A stretch of 64,000 bases of DNA from Corynebacterium sp. NML98-0116 (GCF_001767255.1 NZ_CP017639.1:766875-830874), one strand, 5' to 3'; shown: positions 43,487 through 55,245, counted from the first letter of the stretch. Program-made: numbers and translations. Notes: a model not told the origin generated them from the sequence alone.

Positions 43487-45475
43487 GTGGTCGAATCGCA
43501 CCCGGACCGGAGAAAACGAACTGCTCGGCCACGTGCCCTGCAAGCACCTCAAGCGCCTAAGACACGGCGAAGTGTGTTGCACCAGCGGTCCCAATGGGCA
43601 GTAATTCTGTTTCTTGTAGTCAGCGTATTTTTGGTCGGCAGGCTGTTTCTTGTGCAGGTGGTGTGGGGCCCACAGCTGCGCGAGCAGGCGCAGTCGCAGC
43701 GCGCCAGGATTTACACTGACCCCGCGCGGCGCGGTGAGATCGTGGACCGCGAAGGTAACCACCTGGCGTACACGATGCAGGCGCGGTCGTTGACTGTGTC
43801 GCCGGTGACGCTTCGTAAGGAATTGCGTGAGCAGGTCATGCTCAATGAAAACATTCCGAATCTCGACGATGACGCGACGCGAGCCATGGTTGACGCGAGA
43901 GTCGAGGATATTCTGCGCACGATGGCCAACGAGATTCCCGTCATGATTGGCGAGGCAATGGGCGAAGAGGACGTCGATAGGCGACGAGACAATGACGATA
44001 TGCGCAGTGTGGGCAAGGTTGACGCACGCGACATCCTCGAGAAGCTGCACGCGGATTCGAACTACGAGGTACTTGTCCGGAACGTGGACCCTGATGTGGC
44101 GTCGAACATTGCTGCTGAGTTCCACGGCGTGGCCTCGGACCACCAGGACATCCGGCAGTACCCGAACGGGGCGATTGCTGAAAACATCCTCGGCAAGGTG
44201 TCGATGGACGGGCAGGGACAGTTTGGGCTTGAAGCATCGAGTGATGCGGTGCTCACCGGGATCAACGGGCGCAAGACAGAGGACGTGTCGAACGACGGGC
44301 AGTCCATCCCCGGTACGCTGCGCGACGTTGTACCCGCGGTGGATGGCGCGAAGATCACCTTGACGATCGACCTGGACCTGCAGTCGTTTGTGCAGCAGAC
44401 TCTGGAGAACGCGAAACGGAACTCGTTGGCAAAGGACGCCGAGGCAGTAGTGCTCGATGCCCGCAGTGGTGAAGTGCTAGCAATGGCGAATACCTCCACT
44501 ATTGACCCGAACGGGGACATCGAGCGGCAGCTGCGCGAAGGGAAGGACTTCAGCAATAACGCGATCTCGCACCCGTTTGAGCCGGGTTCCGTGGCGAAGA
44601 TTATCGCGGCGACTGCGGCAATTGAGGAGAAGGTGACTACTCCGGAAGAAGTACACCAAGTGCCGGGCTCTATCGACATGGCTGGTATTACTGTGCGCGA
44701 TGCGTGGGAGCATGGTGTAATGCCGTACACCACAGCGGGCATCTTCGGGAAGTCCTCGAATGTGGGCACCTTGCAGATTGCGCAGAAGCTGGGCGAGGAG
44801 CGCTATTGGGATTACCTGCAGCGCTTCGGAATCGGAAACACAACCGGCATTGAGCTGCCCAACGAGTCCGCCGGTCTGTTGCCAGTGCTAGAGCAGTGGT
44901 CCGGAGGAACGTTTGCGAACCTACCAATTGGGCAGGGAATGAGCTGGACAGCGCTTCAGATGGCCAGCGTCTATCAAACGCTTGCCAACGGTGGCGAGCG
45001 GATTACGCCTCGCATTATCCGCAGCATTGAAAGTGCAGAGGGCACACCGCTGGAACAGCCCGAGCCTGAGCGGCATCGTGTGGTGTCGGAGGCGACGGCA
45101 CGCACAGTCGTGGACATGTTCCGTTCCACGTTCCAAAACGACCCGGCAGGGATCAACAACGGTACCGCCCAGAACAGCCAACTTCCTGGCTATCAGCTTT
45201 CGGGCAAGACTGGTACCGCGCAAAAGGTGAATCCTGAGACTGGCGCCTACTCGCAAAACCAGTTCTGGATTACGTTTGCTGGCATCGCGCCTGCGAACGA
45301 TCCGCGATTTGTCGTGGCCGTCATGCTTGATGAGCCGCAGCGAGGTACACGAGAAGGCGGAGCCGGTGGACAGTCGGCAGGTCCGGTGTTTACTGAAATC
45401 GCCAGCTGGCTGATCAATAGGGAGAACTTGCCGCCTAGCCCAGAAGCGGACCAGTACGTTTTGCAAGCCCAGTAG
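43487..45475 (+). CDS. ftsI: Septal peptidoglycan transpeptidase FtsI (PBP3)
   Basis: Class B penicillin-binding protein that crosslinks septal peptidoglycan. 662 residues: basic cytoplasmic start, one membrane helix (AVILFLVVSVFLVGRLFLVQ), the pedestal domain, and a transpeptidase domain with SVAK (catalytic Ser, in PGSVAKI), SSN (in GKSSNVG) and KTG (in SGKTGTAQK). No PASTA repeats. GTG start; AGGTGA or AGGG act as ribosome site. Followed by murE after 12 nt. Confidence 0.95.
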   Translation: MVESHPDRRKRTARPRALQAPQAPKTRRSVLHQRSQWAVILFLVVSVFLVGRLFLVQVVWGPQLREQAQSQRARIYTDPARRGEIVDREGNHLAYTMQARSLTVSPVTLRKELREQVMLNENIPNLDDDATRAMVDARVEDILRTMANEIPVMIGEAMGEEDVDRRRDNDDMRSVGKVDARDILEKLHADSNYEVLVRNVDPDVASNIAAEFHGVASDHQDIRQYPNGAIAENILGKVSMDGQGQFGLEASSDAVLTGINGRKTEDVSNDGQSIPGTLRDVVPAVDGAKITLTIDLDLQSFVQQTLENAKRNSLAKDAEAVVLDARSGEVLAMANTSTIDPNGDIERQLREGKDFSNNAISHPFEPGSVAKIIAATAAIEEKVTTPEEVHQVPGSIDMAGITVRDAWEHGVMPYTTAGIFGKSSNVGTLQIAQKLGEERYWDYLQRFGIGNTTGIELPNESAGLLPVLEQWSGGTFANLPIGQGMSWTALQMASVYQTLANGGERITPRIIRSIESAEGTPLEQPEPERHRVVSEATARTVVDMFRSTFQNDPAGINNGTAQNSQLPGYQLSGKTGTAQKVNPETGAYSQNQFWITFAGIAPANDPRFVVAVMLDEPQRGTREGGAGGQSAGPVFTEIASWLINRENLPPSPEADQYVLQAQ

Positions 45476-45487
45476 GGAAGTTTCACA

Positions 45488-47014
45488 ATGAATGACATGA
45501 CGCAGACAACACCGAACGCGCCTACCCTGGAGGCGCTCGCAGCGCTGTCTGGTGGGACGCTCCACAACGCCCCAGATCAGCCGCTGCACATTGAAGAGAT
45601 TGCACTCGATTCGTCGAAGATTGCCCCAGGCGGACTGTTCGCAGCTTTGCCCGGCACCCGCGTGCATGGTGCAACGTTTGCAAAGCAGTGCCCAGCGGGC
45701 GCCATCTTTACTGACAATGCAGGCGCGAAGATCCTCGAGGGCCAAGGTGAAACGCGGCCGGTGCTGGTCGTCGAAGACGTTCGCGAAGTTCTCGGCGATG
45801 TGTCAGCCGAGGTGTATGGTCACCCATCCGAGCACATGACGCTGCTCGGGGTTACCGGCACGTCTGGCAAGACTACCGTGACGTACATGCTGGAGAAGGG
45901 GCTTGAGGCAGCAGGAGCGAAGGTAGGTCTGATTGGCACCACCGGCACGAAGATTCTCGGCGAGTACGTTCCAACGTCCCTGACTACCCCGGAAGCCCCG
46001 ACGCTGCAGGCTCTGTTCCGCCGCATGCTGCAGGCTGGAGTGACGCACGTAGTGATGGAGGTTTCTTCCCACGCGCTCATGCTTGGCAGGGTGAGTGGCA
46101 CGTCTTTCGATGTCGCTGGGTTTACAAACCTGAGCCAGGATCACCTGGACTTCCATAAAACAATGGAGGAGTACTTTGAGGCGAAGGCGCTCTTCTTTGA
46201 CCCGACGTCGCGCAGTGCCGCGAAACGCGCGGTAGTTTGCGTCGATGACGAGTGGGGCGAGCGCATGGCTGACCGGGCACAGCACCCGGTTCGCGTTGGC
46301 ACCCACGGCCAAGTTGGGGTCGACGTGAGCGCGAAGCAGCTGTCCGCAGACAAGACTGGTGCGCAAGAGATTTCCTTATCGACGCCGACTTCGACCCACA
46401 CGTTGACGCTGCAAATGCCGGGCGCGTTCAACGTGGCTAACGCTGCCTTGGCAACCGCTATGGCGTACACCGCCGACGTTGATGTAGATGCATTCATGAA
46501 GGGCCTATCAAAAGCGCAGGTCCCTGGACGTATGGAACGCATCGACTGCGGGCAACCGTTTGTTGCAGTCGTGGACTACGCGCATAAGCCTGCGGCCATC
46601 GCAGCCGTGCTGGATACGCTCCGAAAGCAAGTGGCTGGACGCGTCGGCATTGCTGTTGGCGCCGGCGGGGACAGGGATGCGTCGAAACGCGTCATTATGG
46701 GCCGCGAATCTGCGCAGCGTGCTGACTTCGTAGTGGTGACTGATGATAACCCGCGTACAGAGGACCCAGCATCGATCCGCGCGGAGGTGCTGCGTGGTGC
46801 ATTGGAACTCGCGGATGCTCCCCACCACCCGGAGGTGCGTGAAATCGGCGACCGCGCTGCGGCGATTGACGCTCTGGTGCAGTGGGCACAGCCGGGAGAT
46901 GCGGTCATTGTCGTTGGCAAGGGGCATGAAGTCGGCCAGATTGTTGGCACTACGACGCACCACTTCGATGATCGGGAAGAGATGCGTCGCGCCCTAGAAA
47001 CTTTCGCGAGGTAA
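45488..47014 (+). CDS. murE: UDP-MurNAc-tripeptide synthetase (mDAP-adding)
   Basis: Adds meso-diaminopimelate to UDP-MurNAc-Ala-Glu in the cytoplasm. ATP loop GVTGTSGKTTVTYML, and DDNPRTEDP, the DNPR motif specific for mDAP-using MurE. 508 residues. Its product is the substrate chain later amidated through LtsA. GGGAAG is upstream of the ATG. Confidence 0.96.
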   Translation: MNDMTQTTPNAPTLEALAALSGGTLHNAPDQPLHIEEIALDSSKIAPGGLFAALPGTRVHGATFAKQCPAGAIFTDNAGAKILEGQGETRPVLVVEDVREVLGDVSAEVYGHPSEHMTLLGVTGTSGKTTVTYMLEKGLEAAGAKVGLIGTTGTKILGEYVPTSLTTPEAPTLQALFRRMLQAGVTHVVMEVSSHALMLGRVSGTSFDVAGFTNLSQDHLDFHKTMEEYFEAKALFFDPTSRSAAKRAVVCVDDEWGERMADRAQHPVRVGTHGQVGVDVSAKQLSADKTGAQEISLSTPTSTHTLTLQMPGAFNVANAALATAMAYTADVDVDAFMKGLSKAQVPGRMERIDCGQPFVAVVDYAHKPAAIAAVLDTLRKQVAGRVGIAVGAGGDRDASKRVIMGRESAQRADFVVVTDDNPRTEDPASIRAEVLRGALELADAPHHPEVREIGDRAAAIDALVQWAQPGDAVIVVGKGHEVGQIVGTTTHHFDDREEMRRALETFAR

Positions 47015-47023
47015 CAGTAGATA

Positions 47024-48562
47024 ATGATTGCATGTTCGTTGGGTGAGATCGCCGAGATCGTCGGGGGAACGCTGTCGAAGGAGGCGGACCCCGAGGCGAA
47101 AGTATCGGGTGGCGTCGAGTTTGATTCGCGGAAGGTGTCTGAGGGTGACCTTTTCCTTGCGCTGAAAGGCGCGCGGGTTGATGGACACGACTTCGTCGGC
47201 ACGGCATTGGAGCAGGGCGCGGTAGCCGCCATAACCACGCGCGACGTGGGTGCTCCTGCGGTGATCGTTCCGTGCGCCGAGGTTCGGCCAGATGACAACT
47301 CTGACTTGGCTGCGAGCGACCCAACGGGCAGTGCACTCGGTGTTGTCGCGGGCCTTTCGAAGCTCGCAGCGCACGTGGCTCGCCGCCTAGTTCGCGAACA
47401 CGGACTCACGATTGTCGGCGTGACAGGATCGGCGGGGAAGACCTCGACGAAAGACCTGATCGCTGCGGTGCTTCGCCACAAAGGCGAGACCGTGGCTCCT
47501 CCGGGTTCCTTTAATAACGAGATTGGTCACCCGTACACGGTGCTGCGCTGCACACAGGAGACGGCGTTTTTGGTGGCGGAGATGTCCGCGAGGGGCATTG
47601 GGCACATCGCGCATCTTGCAAAGATTGCCCCGCCATCAATCGGCGTGGTGCTGAACGTCGGCTCCGCACACCTTGGGGAGTTTGGCTCGCGCGAGGCGAT
47701 TGCTCAGGCGAAGGGCGAGTTAGTCGAATCACTCCCTGATGCGGATCACGGTGGAATCGCCATCTTGAACGCCGATGACCCATTTGTTGCAGGTATGCGC
47801 CCCCGCACAACTGCGAAGGTGTGGATGTTTTCGGCTGAGGGATCGCCCGAAGCAGACTTTTTTGCTACGGACATCTCATTGGACGAGGTTGCCCGAGCAT
47901 CGTTTGTGATGCACACGCCAGACGGGCAACAGCACAGAGTTCACCTGGGCGTGCACAGCGCCCACCAGGTTGGCAATGCGCTAGCTGCGGCGGCAGTTGG
48001 TTTCGGCGCAGGCATGCAGCCTGAAGCGATCGCGGCAGCGCTGAGCCAGGCACGGACCGTATCCGTGAATCGCATGGATGTGCGCACCCGCGAGGATGGC
48101 GTGACTGTCATTAACGACGCGTACAACGCAAACCCTGAATCGATGCGTGCCGGTATCGCAGCGCTTGCGTCGACGGCTGCCGCACACCCGGGGGCGCGCT
48201 CGATAGCGGTGCTCGGTGAGATGGGCGAGCTCGGCGAGGAGTCCGCGTCAGCCCACGCTGAGCTCGCCGGAGAACTGGTAAAGCACAACATCACGGACCT
48301 TGTAGCGGTGGGGCAAAGTGACGCGATGGAATCGCTGGCGCAAGCGGCACAGCAGCAGGGCATCGCCACACAGTCTGTTGCCGATAGTGCCGAGGCAAGC
48401 AACGCTGTCGAAGCTACGATTGTCACTGCCACACCCCCGCCAGCAGTGGTGCTGGTCAAAGCGTCGAACGCCCAAAAGTTGTGGGTGGTGGCTGAACAAC
48501 TCATGCGCACCCGTACGCTTGACAGTCAAAGTAAGTCAACCAATGAGAATGAAGCAAGGTAG
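47024..48562 (+). CDS. murF: UDP-MurNAc-tripeptide:D-alanyl-D-alanine ligase
   Basis: Adds D-Ala-D-Ala to the precursor tripeptide. ATP loop GVTGSAGKTSTKDLIAAVL, FNNEIGHPYTVL and NDAYNANPESMRAGI (family motif). 512 residues. The ATG is 9 nt after murE with GAGG 12 nt upstream. Confidence 0.96.
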   Translation: MIACSLGEIAEIVGGTLSKEADPEAKVSGGVEFDSRKVSEGDLFLALKGARVDGHDFVGTALEQGAVAAITTRDVGAPAVIVPCAEVRPDDNSDLAASDPTGSALGVVAGLSKLAAHVARRLVREHGLTIVGVTGSAGKTSTKDLIAAVLRHKGETVAPPGSFNNEIGHPYTVLRCTQETAFLVAEMSARGIGHIAHLAKIAPPSIGVVLNVGSAHLGEFGSREAIAQAKGELVESLPDADHGGIAILNADDPFVAGMRPRTTAKVWMFSAEGSPEADFFATDISLDEVARASFVMHTPDGQQHRVHLGVHSAHQVGNALAAAAVGFGAGMQPEAIAAALSQARTVSVNRMDVRTREDGVTVINDAYNANPESMRAGIAALASTAAAHPGARSIAVLGEMGELGEESASAHAELAGELVKHNITDLVAVGQSDAMESLAQAAQQQGIATQSVADSAEASNAVEATIVTATPPPAVVLVKASNAQKLWVVAEQLMRTRTLDSQSKSTNENEAR

Positions 48563-48571
48563 CAGTCTCAC

Positions 48572-49681
48572 ATGATTCAAGTAATTGTCGCAGGAGTTAT
48601 TAGCTTCCTCGTTTCCATTTTTGTCACACCTTTGTTGATTCGGTATTTCCACCGCCGCGAGATCGGCCAGGAAATTCGGGAGGACGGGCCGCAGTCGCAC
48701 GCGCGGAAGCGCGGCACCCCAACGATGGGCGGCATCGCTATTTTGCTCGCGATCACGCTGGGCTACTTGGCTAGCTCGATTGTCGCGCTGGCCACTAACC
48801 ACGCGGCGTTTACCGCAAGCGGCGTCATCGTGTTGGGCTTGACATTGGCGCTTGGCCTGGTCGGGCTTGCCGACGACGGCATTAAACTCTTCATGAAGCG
48901 CAATCTCGGTTTGAACAAGACCGCGAAGCTTGTGTCCCAGTTTGCAATTGCCATTGTTTTCGGCCTGCTGACCACGCGATTCCCTGACGAGAACGGCTTG
49001 ACGCCAGGCTCGACCCTGCTCAGTTTTGTGCGCGATATCGAAACGATTGACATCGCGGTCGGCGGCGGAATCCTTGGCGCAATCCTGTTCCTGATCTTTA
49101 TTTACATTCTGCTGGCTGCTTGGTCGAACGCGGTAAACCTCACCGACGGGCTCGACGGGTTGGCCGCTGGTACGACTGCTCTGGTGATGGCCGCGTACAC
49201 CATGATCACGTTCTGGCAGTTCCGGAATTCTTGCGAGGCAGCGCTGGCAGCGGGTTGCTACAACGTCCGCGACCCGCTTGACTTGGCGGTGCTTGCGGCT
49301 GCAGGCTTCGGTGCCTGCGTTGGATTCCTGTGGTGGAACGCGTCCCCGGCCAAGATTTTCATGGGTGATACGGGTTCGCTGGCGCTCGGTGGCCTCGTAG
49401 CGGGCCTGTCAGTGGCATCCAAGACCGAGCTTCTGATGATCATCATCGGCGCACTCTTCGTACTCGAGGCAGCCTCGGTGGTCATCCAGGTGGCATCGTT
49501 TAAGTCCACCGGCAAGCGCGTGTTCCGGATGGCGCCGTTCCACCACCACTTTGAGCAAGGAGGCTGGGCGGAGACAACCGTGGTTGTGCGTTTCTGGCTC
49601 ATCGCTGCGATGGCGGTCGCGCTCGGCACCGCAATTTTCTACGGTGAGTGGCTCACACAGAACGGAGTGACGCTGTCATGA
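48572..49681 (+). CDS. mraY: Phospho-MurNAc-pentapeptide translocase
   Basis: Makes lipid I by moving phospho-MurNAc-pentapeptide to undecaprenyl phosphate. Ten predicted helices; family motifs [28 protein letters not shown] with catalytic-site Asp residues, and [11 protein letters not shown]. 369 residues. Its TGA overlaps the murD ATG. Confidence 0.96.
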   Translation: MIQVIVAGVISFLVSIFVTPLLIRYFHRREIGQEIREDGPQSHARKRGTPTMGGIAILLAITLGYLASSIVALATNHAAFTASGVIVLGLTLALGLVGLADDGIKLFMKRNLGLNKTAKLVSQFAIAIVFGLLTTRFPDENGLTPGSTLLSFVRDIETIDIAVGGGILGAILFLIFIYILLAAWSNAVNLTDGLDGLAAGTTALVMAAYTMITFWQFRNSCEAALAAGCYNVRDPLDLAVLAAAGFGACVGFLWWNASPAKIFMGDTGSLALGGLVAGLSVASKTELLMIIIGALFVLEAASVVIQVASFKSTGKRVFRMAPFHHHFEQGGWAETTVVVRFWLIAAMAVALGTAIFYGEWLTQNGVTLS

Positions 49682-51093
49682 CCGATACGAGTGTGATCCC
49701 CGCAGAGATTTCCCGCGGCGTGCTGCTGGCTGGTGCGGGCGTTTCGGGCCGAGGGGTGCTCGGCATGCTCCAGCAGGTCGGCGTTCCATGCATCGTCGCG
49801 GACGACAGCGAGGAAAACCGCGAGTTCGCTGAGCGCACGTGGGGAGTGCGGGCCGTCGATACGCAGCTGGCACACGAGTACTTCGGTGAGGTCGAGGTAG
49901 TAGTGACGTCTCCAGGGTGGAGGCCCGACACGCCGCTGCTTGTCGACGCCGCCTCGGCCCAACTCGATGTCATCGGTGATGTCGAGCTGTGCTACCGGTT
50001 GGATCGCGCGGGCGTGTTCGGGCCACCGCGCGAGTGGCTCGTTGTGACAGGCACGAACGGTAAAACCACCACCACTGGCATGCTCGCAGCCATGATGCAG
50101 GAGGCATCTGCCCGCACTGGTAAGCGTGCGCTGGCGTGCGGAAACATCGGTACCGCCGTGGCTGACGCGGTGGTGGATCCCCAGCGTGTCGACGTGCTCG
50201 TGGCCGAGCTGTCCAGTTTCCAGTTGCATTGGTCGAGCCAGCTCGTTCCCAACGCGGCAGTTCTTCTCAACCTTGCGGACGACCACATTGACTGGCACGG
50301 CTCATTCGAGGCGTACGCGGCTGCGAAGGCGAAGGTGCTCAAAGCTCCCAACGCCGTGGTCGGCATCGATGACGAGCACGTGCAAGCGATCGTGGCACAG
50401 AATGACCGCAAGCAATTCTTCGGTTTTACGCTCGGCCAGCCCGAAGAGGGCCAGGTCGGTGTTATCGACGGCAAGCTCGTTGCGCGCCGCGACGGCTCGG
50501 TCCTTGAACTGGCAGATACGAATGGCATTGAACCCGCGGGTGCTGCAGGCGTGCTGGACGCAGGCGCCGCCGCTGCCGTGGCGTTGCTGTGTGGTGCGAC
50601 ACCCTCTGAGATTCGTGAAGCACTCGCAGGCTTCCACGTTGCGGGGCATCGCGGAGCCGTGGTCCACGAGGCGAACGGCGTTCGGTGGATCGACAACTCG
50701 AAGGCGACGAACCCGCACGCGGCTGATTCGGCGTTGACCGGGGCGGGCACCGTCGTGTGGGTTGCAGGTGGTCAGCTGAAGGGCGCTGCGATTGATGAGG
50801 TCGTCGAAAAACATGTGGGGCACATGCGTGCCGTAGCGCTGCTTGGGGTCGACCGCATGGAAATTTACGACGCCGTCAAGCGGCTGGCACCTGACCTGCC
50901 TATCTTTGCGACTGACTCGACTGACCCCGAGGTGGCAATGGACGCCGTGGTTCGCTTTGCTGGAGAGCATGCGCAGCCTGGCGATAGCGTTGTGCTGGCA
51001 CCGGCTGCCGCGAGCCTGGACATGTATCCGGGTATGTCTGCGCGCGGCGACGCGTTTCGTGCGGCCGCCAGGCGACACTTTTCACTACAGTAA
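49678..51093 (+). CDS. murD: UDP-MurNAc-L-alanine:D-glutamate ligase
   Basis: Adds D-glutamate to UDP-MurNAc-Ala. N-terminal UDP-binding [19 protein letters not shown] loop [29 protein letters not shown] near the C-terminal domain. The ATG at 49678 overlaps the mraY stop (ATGA) and gives 471 residues; the ORF opens earlier inside mraY without family sequence. Confidence 0.96.
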   Translation: MTDTSVIPAEISRGVLLAGAGVSGRGVLGMLQQVGVPCIVADDSEENREFAERTWGVRAVDTQLAHEYFGEVEVVVTSPGWRPDTPLLVDAASAQLDVIGDVELCYRLDRAGVFGPPREWLVVTGTNGKTTTTGMLAAMMQEASARTGKRALACGNIGTAVADAVVDPQRVDVLVAELSSFQLHWSSQLVPNAAVLLNLADDHIDWHGSFEAYAAAKAKVLKAPNAVVGIDDEHVQAIVAQNDRKQFFGFTLGQPEEGQVGVIDGKLVARRDGSVLELADTNGIEPAGAAGVLDAGAAAAVALLCGATPSEIREALAGFHVAGHRGAVVHEANGVRWIDNSKATNPHAADSALTGAGTVVWVAGGQLKGAAIDEVVEKHVGHMRAVALLGVDRMEIYDAVKRLAPDLPIFATDSTDPEVAMDAVVRFAGEHAQPGDSVVLAPAAASLDMYPGMSARGDAFRAAARRHFSLQ

Positions 51094-51136
51094 CTTGAGA
51101 CACAGCAGTGTTCGAAGCGAAGGGTAATGAGGTGCC

Positions 51137-52636
51137 ATGAAGCGAAATCGTCGACAGCAACCGCCGGCGCGTGCGCCAAAGACTGGCACCCGCGACGTGC
51201 CTCAAAGCGCACTGGGCCGGGCACATACGTCGTTCATTGCGGCGCTTGAGCAGCGGCCCCTCATTGACTACACCGTGATTCGGACCGTGGTGCTGGTGCT
51301 GGCTGCGTTGGGCATCGTGATGGTGATGAGCTCGTCGATGGCGTCATCGTTCGCTGCTTCGAGTAGCGTGTGGTCGACTGCGCTTCGGCAATCCCTGATG
51401 GTGCTGGCGGGCCTTGTCTTGTTTTGGGTTTCGCTGTTGGTCCCGCCCGAGCGCATCCGGAAGCTGGCCACGCCACTATTCCTATTCGCGGTGTTCCTGC
51501 TGGTACTGGTGCTGCTAATCGGTACCGGACGTGAGGAAGTCGGTTCGCAATCGTGGCTGATGTTCGGCTCGTTGACGATGCAGCCTTCTGAGTTCGCCCG
51601 TGTGGCTATTGCAATTTGGGGTGCTGCGGTGCTGTCGAAGAAGCAGCCGCCAGCATCGGCGCCTGCGTGGCAGTCGCCGACCGCACAGTTCTTGCTTGGA
51701 GCGGGCGTGTGCATCCTCCTGATTGCGAAGCAGGGTGACGCCGGCATGACCATGTCGTTTGCCGCCATCGTGATCTTTGTGCTGTGGTTCGCAGGCTTCC
51801 CGCTCAAGGCCATCGGCATCCTCTGCGGGCTCATCGGTGCTGCAGCGGTCATGTTGTTCCTGCTTGGCGGCTTCCGCTCGCAACGCTTCCACGTCTACTT
51901 CGAGGCGCTGTTCGGAAACTTCAGCGATACTCGCGGTGCTGCGTTCCAGACGCACCAAGGATTCCTTTCTCTTGCCGACGGCTCCCTCTTCGGCGTCGGC
52001 CTCGGACAGTCCCGCGCGAAGTGGTTCTACCTCCCAGAGGCTCGAAACGACTTCATCTTCGCCGTCATCGGCGAAGAGCTCGGTATGTGGGGCGGCATTA
52101 TGGTGATCGCCCTGTTTGCTGCCCTTGGCTACTTCGGTTTGCGCACTGCGCAACGCGCACAGACATCGTTCCAGGGACTCGCCGCTGCCTCGTTAACAGC
52201 AGGCGTAGTTTCGCAGGCGTTCATTAACATCGGGTACGTCGTCGGCCTTGTGCCGGTGACGGGTATTCAGCTGCCGATGTTGTCCGCCGGTGGTACCTCG
52301 GCAGTGATTACCTTGTGGTCGATGGGCATGCTGGCCTCCATTGCCCGCCACGAGCCCGACGCAGTCTCGGCCATGCAGAACTACGGGCGCCCACGCTTCG
52401 ACAGAATGCTGTTCGTCCCGGAGCCGAAGGCGACGGCACAGCTGCGCGCGACTCGCGCGGGGCGAACTCACATACATGAGCAGTCACGCCGAGAGCAACG
52501 GTACGGAGTGCCTGTTGCTCACCGAGTCGTCCCAGACGACCGTGCGCAGCGACACTCGCCCCGGCCCACGAGGAATGTCGAGGTAACGCAACGGAGACCA
52601 CGACCGAACCAATCAGAGCGACGCCGGTACCGTTAG
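51137..52636 (+). CDS. ftsW: Septal peptidoglycan glycosyltransferase FtsW (SEDS)
   Basis: SEDS-family lipid II polymerase of the divisome, partner of FtsI. 499 residues with about ten helices; conserved FRSQRFHVYFEALFGN, THQGFLSLADGSLFGVGLGQS and the PVTGIQLPMLSAGGTS signature. It has a long basic C-terminal tail of about 90 residues (many Arg and His), likely cytoplasmic. GAGGT precedes the ATG. Stop is 33 nt before murG. Confidence 0.94.
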   Translation: MKRNRRQQPPARAPKTGTRDVPQSALGRAHTSFIAALEQRPLIDYTVIRTVVLVLAALGIVMVMSSSMASSFAASSSVWSTALRQSLMVLAGLVLFWVSLLVPPERIRKLATPLFLFAVFLLVLVLLIGTGREEVGSQSWLMFGSLTMQPSEFARVAIAIWGAAVLSKKQPPASAPAWQSPTAQFLLGAGVCILLIAKQGDAGMTMSFAAIVIFVLWFAGFPLKAIGILCGLIGAAAVMLFLLGGFRSQRFHVYFEALFGNFSDTRGAAFQTHQGFLSLADGSLFGVGLGQSRAKWFYLPEARNDFIFAVIGEELGMWGGIMVIALFAALGYFGLRTAQRAQTSFQGLAAASLTAGVVSQAFINIGYVVGLVPVTGIQLPMLSAGGTSAVITLWSMGMLASIARHEPDAVSAMQNYGRPRFDRMLFVPEPKATAQLRATRAGRTHIHEQSRREQRYGVPVAHRVVPDDRAQRHSPRPTRNVEVTQRRPRPNQSERRRYR

Positions 52637-52669
52637 GTGGCCGTCGAAAAGGAAAGGACGGGATCCATC

Positions 52670-53749
52670 ATGGACAAGACCCAGCACACAGTGGTGCTCG
52701 CAGGGGGAGGCACCGCGGGCCATATTGAACCGGCACTCGCGGTAGGCGAGGTGCTTCGTGAACAGTACGGCGCAAATGTGATTGCGCTCGGAACTGAGCG
52801 TGGTCTGGAAACCACTATCGTCCCCGCGCGCGGCTTTGACCTTCAACTCATTGACCCTGTGCCGATCCCGCGCAAGAAGCCATGGAAGCTTCTTGGCGTG
52901 CCGTTCAAACTTGCGCGTTCCGTGCACCAAACACGGAAGGTGATGAAGGAGTCGAAGGCTGAGGCAGTCTTTGGTACGGGTGGCTATGTGTCGGCGTCTG
53001 CGTACCTTGCCGCGGCATCGTTGCGCCTACCATTTTTCGTCTTGGAAACGAACGCGTTGGCGGGCATGGCCAATAAGCTTGGCGTCAAGCTAGGTGGTGT
53101 CGGGATTAACGCCGTGGCGAACTCGGGGATGCCGGGTGATGTCGTGGGGATCCCGGTGCGTCCGGGAGTGGGCGTCGATACGGATGGAGCGAAAGCGCAG
53201 CGTGGGTACAAGATGTGGGACCTTGACCCCGACAAGCCGGTGGTTCTGATTACCGGTGGGTCACAGGGCGCGGTGAGCATCAACCGGGCTGTTGCCGGGG
53301 CCATCGAGGACATCACGGCGCGCGGGTTCCAGGTGCTGCACGCCTACGGCAGAAAGAACGACGCCCCGAAGCCACACGAAGGCTACACGGCGGTGCCGTA
53401 CATCGACGACATGGAAGCTGCGTATGCCGTGGCGGACATGGTTGTGTGCCGCTCCGGCGCCATGACCGTGGCGGAAAACTCAGCCGCTGGCCTGCCAGCC
53501 GTTTACATCCCACTGCCGCACGGCAACGGCGAACAGGGGCTCAATTCGGCGCACCTGGTAGCTACCGGGGCGGCAGTGCGCATCGACGATGCCGAGCTCA
53601 CCCCAGACGCGCTTGCCCGCAGCGTCAACGAGATTTTGGGTCGGCCAGAGCAAATGCAGCGCATGCGAGAAGCGCTCGAGCACTCTGGCGCGGGTAGTGT
53701 GGCAGAAGATCTCGCTGCACGGATCATTGCGACTATCACAAAGGAGTAA
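52670..53749 (+). CDS. murG: Lipid II synthase (GlcNAc transferase)
   Basis: Adds GlcNAc to lipid I. GT28: N-terminal [17 protein letters not shown] and C-terminal [15 protein letters not shown], with [20 protein letters not shown] for UDP-GlcNAc binding. The ATG at 52670 ([14 protein letters not shown]) follows GGAAAGGA; a GTG at 52637 overlapping the ftsW stop is in frame but adds non-family residues. 359 residues. Confidence 0.95.
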   Translation: MDKTQHTVVLAGGGTAGHIEPALAVGEVLREQYGANVIALGTERGLETTIVPARGFDLQLIDPVPIPRKKPWKLLGVPFKLARSVHQTRKVMKESKAEAVFGTGGYVSASAYLAAASLRLPFFVLETNALAGMANKLGVKLGGVGINAVANSGMPGDVVGIPVRPGVGVDTDGAKAQRGYKMWDLDPDKPVVLITGGSQGAVSINRAVAGAIEDITARGFQVLHAYGRKNDAPKPHEGYTAVPYIDDMEAAYAVADMVVCRSGAMTVAENSAAGLPAVYIPLPHGNGEQGLNSAHLVATGAAVRIDDAELTPDALARSVNEILGRPEQMQRMREALEHSGAGSVAEDLAARIIATITKE

Positions 53750-53756
53750 CACCGTC

Positions 53757-55244
53757 ATGTCTTCCGAACACACCACCGCGCCTGGTTCTGTGGATCTTTC
53801 CCGCGTACATCTGGTCGGTATCGGTGGCGCTGGCATGAGCGGTGTCGCCCACATCCTGCTTGACCGCGGGGCAGTAGTGACCGGGTCCGATGTGAAAGAC
53901 TCCCGTCCAGTGCGTGCGTTGCGCTCGCAAGGTGCACAGGTCGCAGTTGGACACGACGCCGCGAACCTCGAGCTGACGGGGCAACTTCCGACCGCCGTGG
54001 TCACCAGCTTTGCTGCGATTCCGAAAGATAACCCGGAGTTGGTGCGTGCGAAGGAGGAGGGAATTCCTGTGATTCGCCGCTCAGATCTGCTCGGCGAGTT
54101 GATGGACGGTTACACGCAGCTCCTGCTAGCAGGCACGCATGGCAAGACGTCCACGACGTCCATGACCGTGGTGGCGTTGCAGGCTGCGGGGGAGGACCCT
54201 TCCTTTGCGATTGGTGGCCAGCTCAACAAAGCCGGCACCAATGCCCACCACGGTGCGGGCGATATTTTCGTGGCGGAGGCGGACGAGTCCGATGCTTCGT
54301 TGCTTCGCTACAAGCCAAATATCGCCGTTATCACCAACATTGAGCCTGACCACCTGGACTACTTCGGCACGCACGAGGCATACTTCAAGGTGTTCGACGA
54401 CTTCGCTGATCGCGTGCAGCCCGGCGGTTTCCTCGTCGTTTGTATGGATGACGAGCACGCTGCAAGCTGTGGTGAGCGCGCATTGCAGCGCGGCATCAAC
54501 GTCGTCGGCTACGGCACTGAAGCAGCGGCTGCAGCGCACCCAGATATTCCCGCAGGTGCAGTAGTTGTAGAAGAGCGTATCGACGGCTCCTACGTCGACG
54601 TGCGTGCTCGACTCAACACCGGCGGCGCATCTGCTGAGTACTCCTACCGCCTGTCGATCCCCGGCCGGCACATGGTGCTCAACTCCCTGGCCGCGCTGTT
54701 GTCCTCGACGCTGGCGGGTGCGGAACCTGAACGGATCGCAGCGGGGCTGAGCGGGTTCTCCGGTGTCCGGCGCCGCTTCGAGTTTAAGGGCCTCGTAGAG
54801 GACGGGCCGTTCGCAGGTACCCGTGTCTACGACGACTACGCGCACCACCCAACCGAGGTCACCGCTGTGTTGACGGCGGCGCGGGAGAAAGTCGAGTCTG
54901 AGGGCAAGGGTGCGCGCGTCGTGGTGTGCTTCCAACCGCACCTGTACTCGCGCACACAGAACTTTGCCCAAGAGTTTGCTGACGCCCTCTCACTCGCGGA
55001 TGTCGTCATGGTGCTGGACATCTTCGGCGCACGCGAAGCGCCCGTTGAAGATGTGACCAGCAGGCTCATTACTGACAAGATGGATAGCTCGGTGCCGGTA
55101 GTGCTTGAGCCCAATTTCCTCGCAGTACCGGTGACACTGGCATCAATGGTTCGTCCTGGGGACGTCATCCTAACGATGGGCGCTGGGTCGGTGACAATGC
55201 TCGCCGATGAGATCCTCGCGCAACTTCGGCAGACGGAGGTTTAG
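53757..55244 (+). CDS. murC: UDP-MurNAc:L-alanine ligase
   Basis: First amino acid ligation of the precursor. [19 protein letters not shown] at the N-terminus, ATP loop [13 protein letters not shown], and [11 protein letters not shown] in the C-terminal domain. AAAGGAG lies 10 nt before the ATG at 53757; the track upstream inside murG is only open frame. 495 residues. One nucleotide separates its stop from the ftsQ GTG. Confidence 0.96.
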   Translation: MSSEHTTAPGSVDLSRVHLVGIGGAGMSGVAHILLDRGAVVTGSDVKDSRPVRALRSQGAQVAVGHDAANLELTGQLPTAVVTSFAAIPKDNPELVRAKEEGIPVIRRSDLLGELMDGYTQLLLAGTHGKTSTTSMTVVALQAAGEDPSFAIGGQLNKAGTNAHHGAGDIFVAEADESDASLLRYKPNIAVITNIEPDHLDYFGTHEAYFKVFDDFADRVQPGGFLVVCMDDEHAASCGERALQRGINVVGYGTEAAAAAHPDIPAGAVVVEERIDGSYVDVRARLNTGGASAEYSYRLSIPGRHMVLNSLAALLSSTLAGAEPERIAAGLSGFSGVRRRFEFKGLVEDGPFAGTRVYDDYAHHPTEVTAVLTAAREKVESEGKGARVVVCFQPHLYSRTQNFAQEFADALSLADVVMVLDIFGAREAPVEDVTSRLITDKMDSSVPVVLEPNFLAVPVTLASMVRPGDVILTMGAGSVTMLADEILAQLRQTEV

Positions 55245-55245
55245 C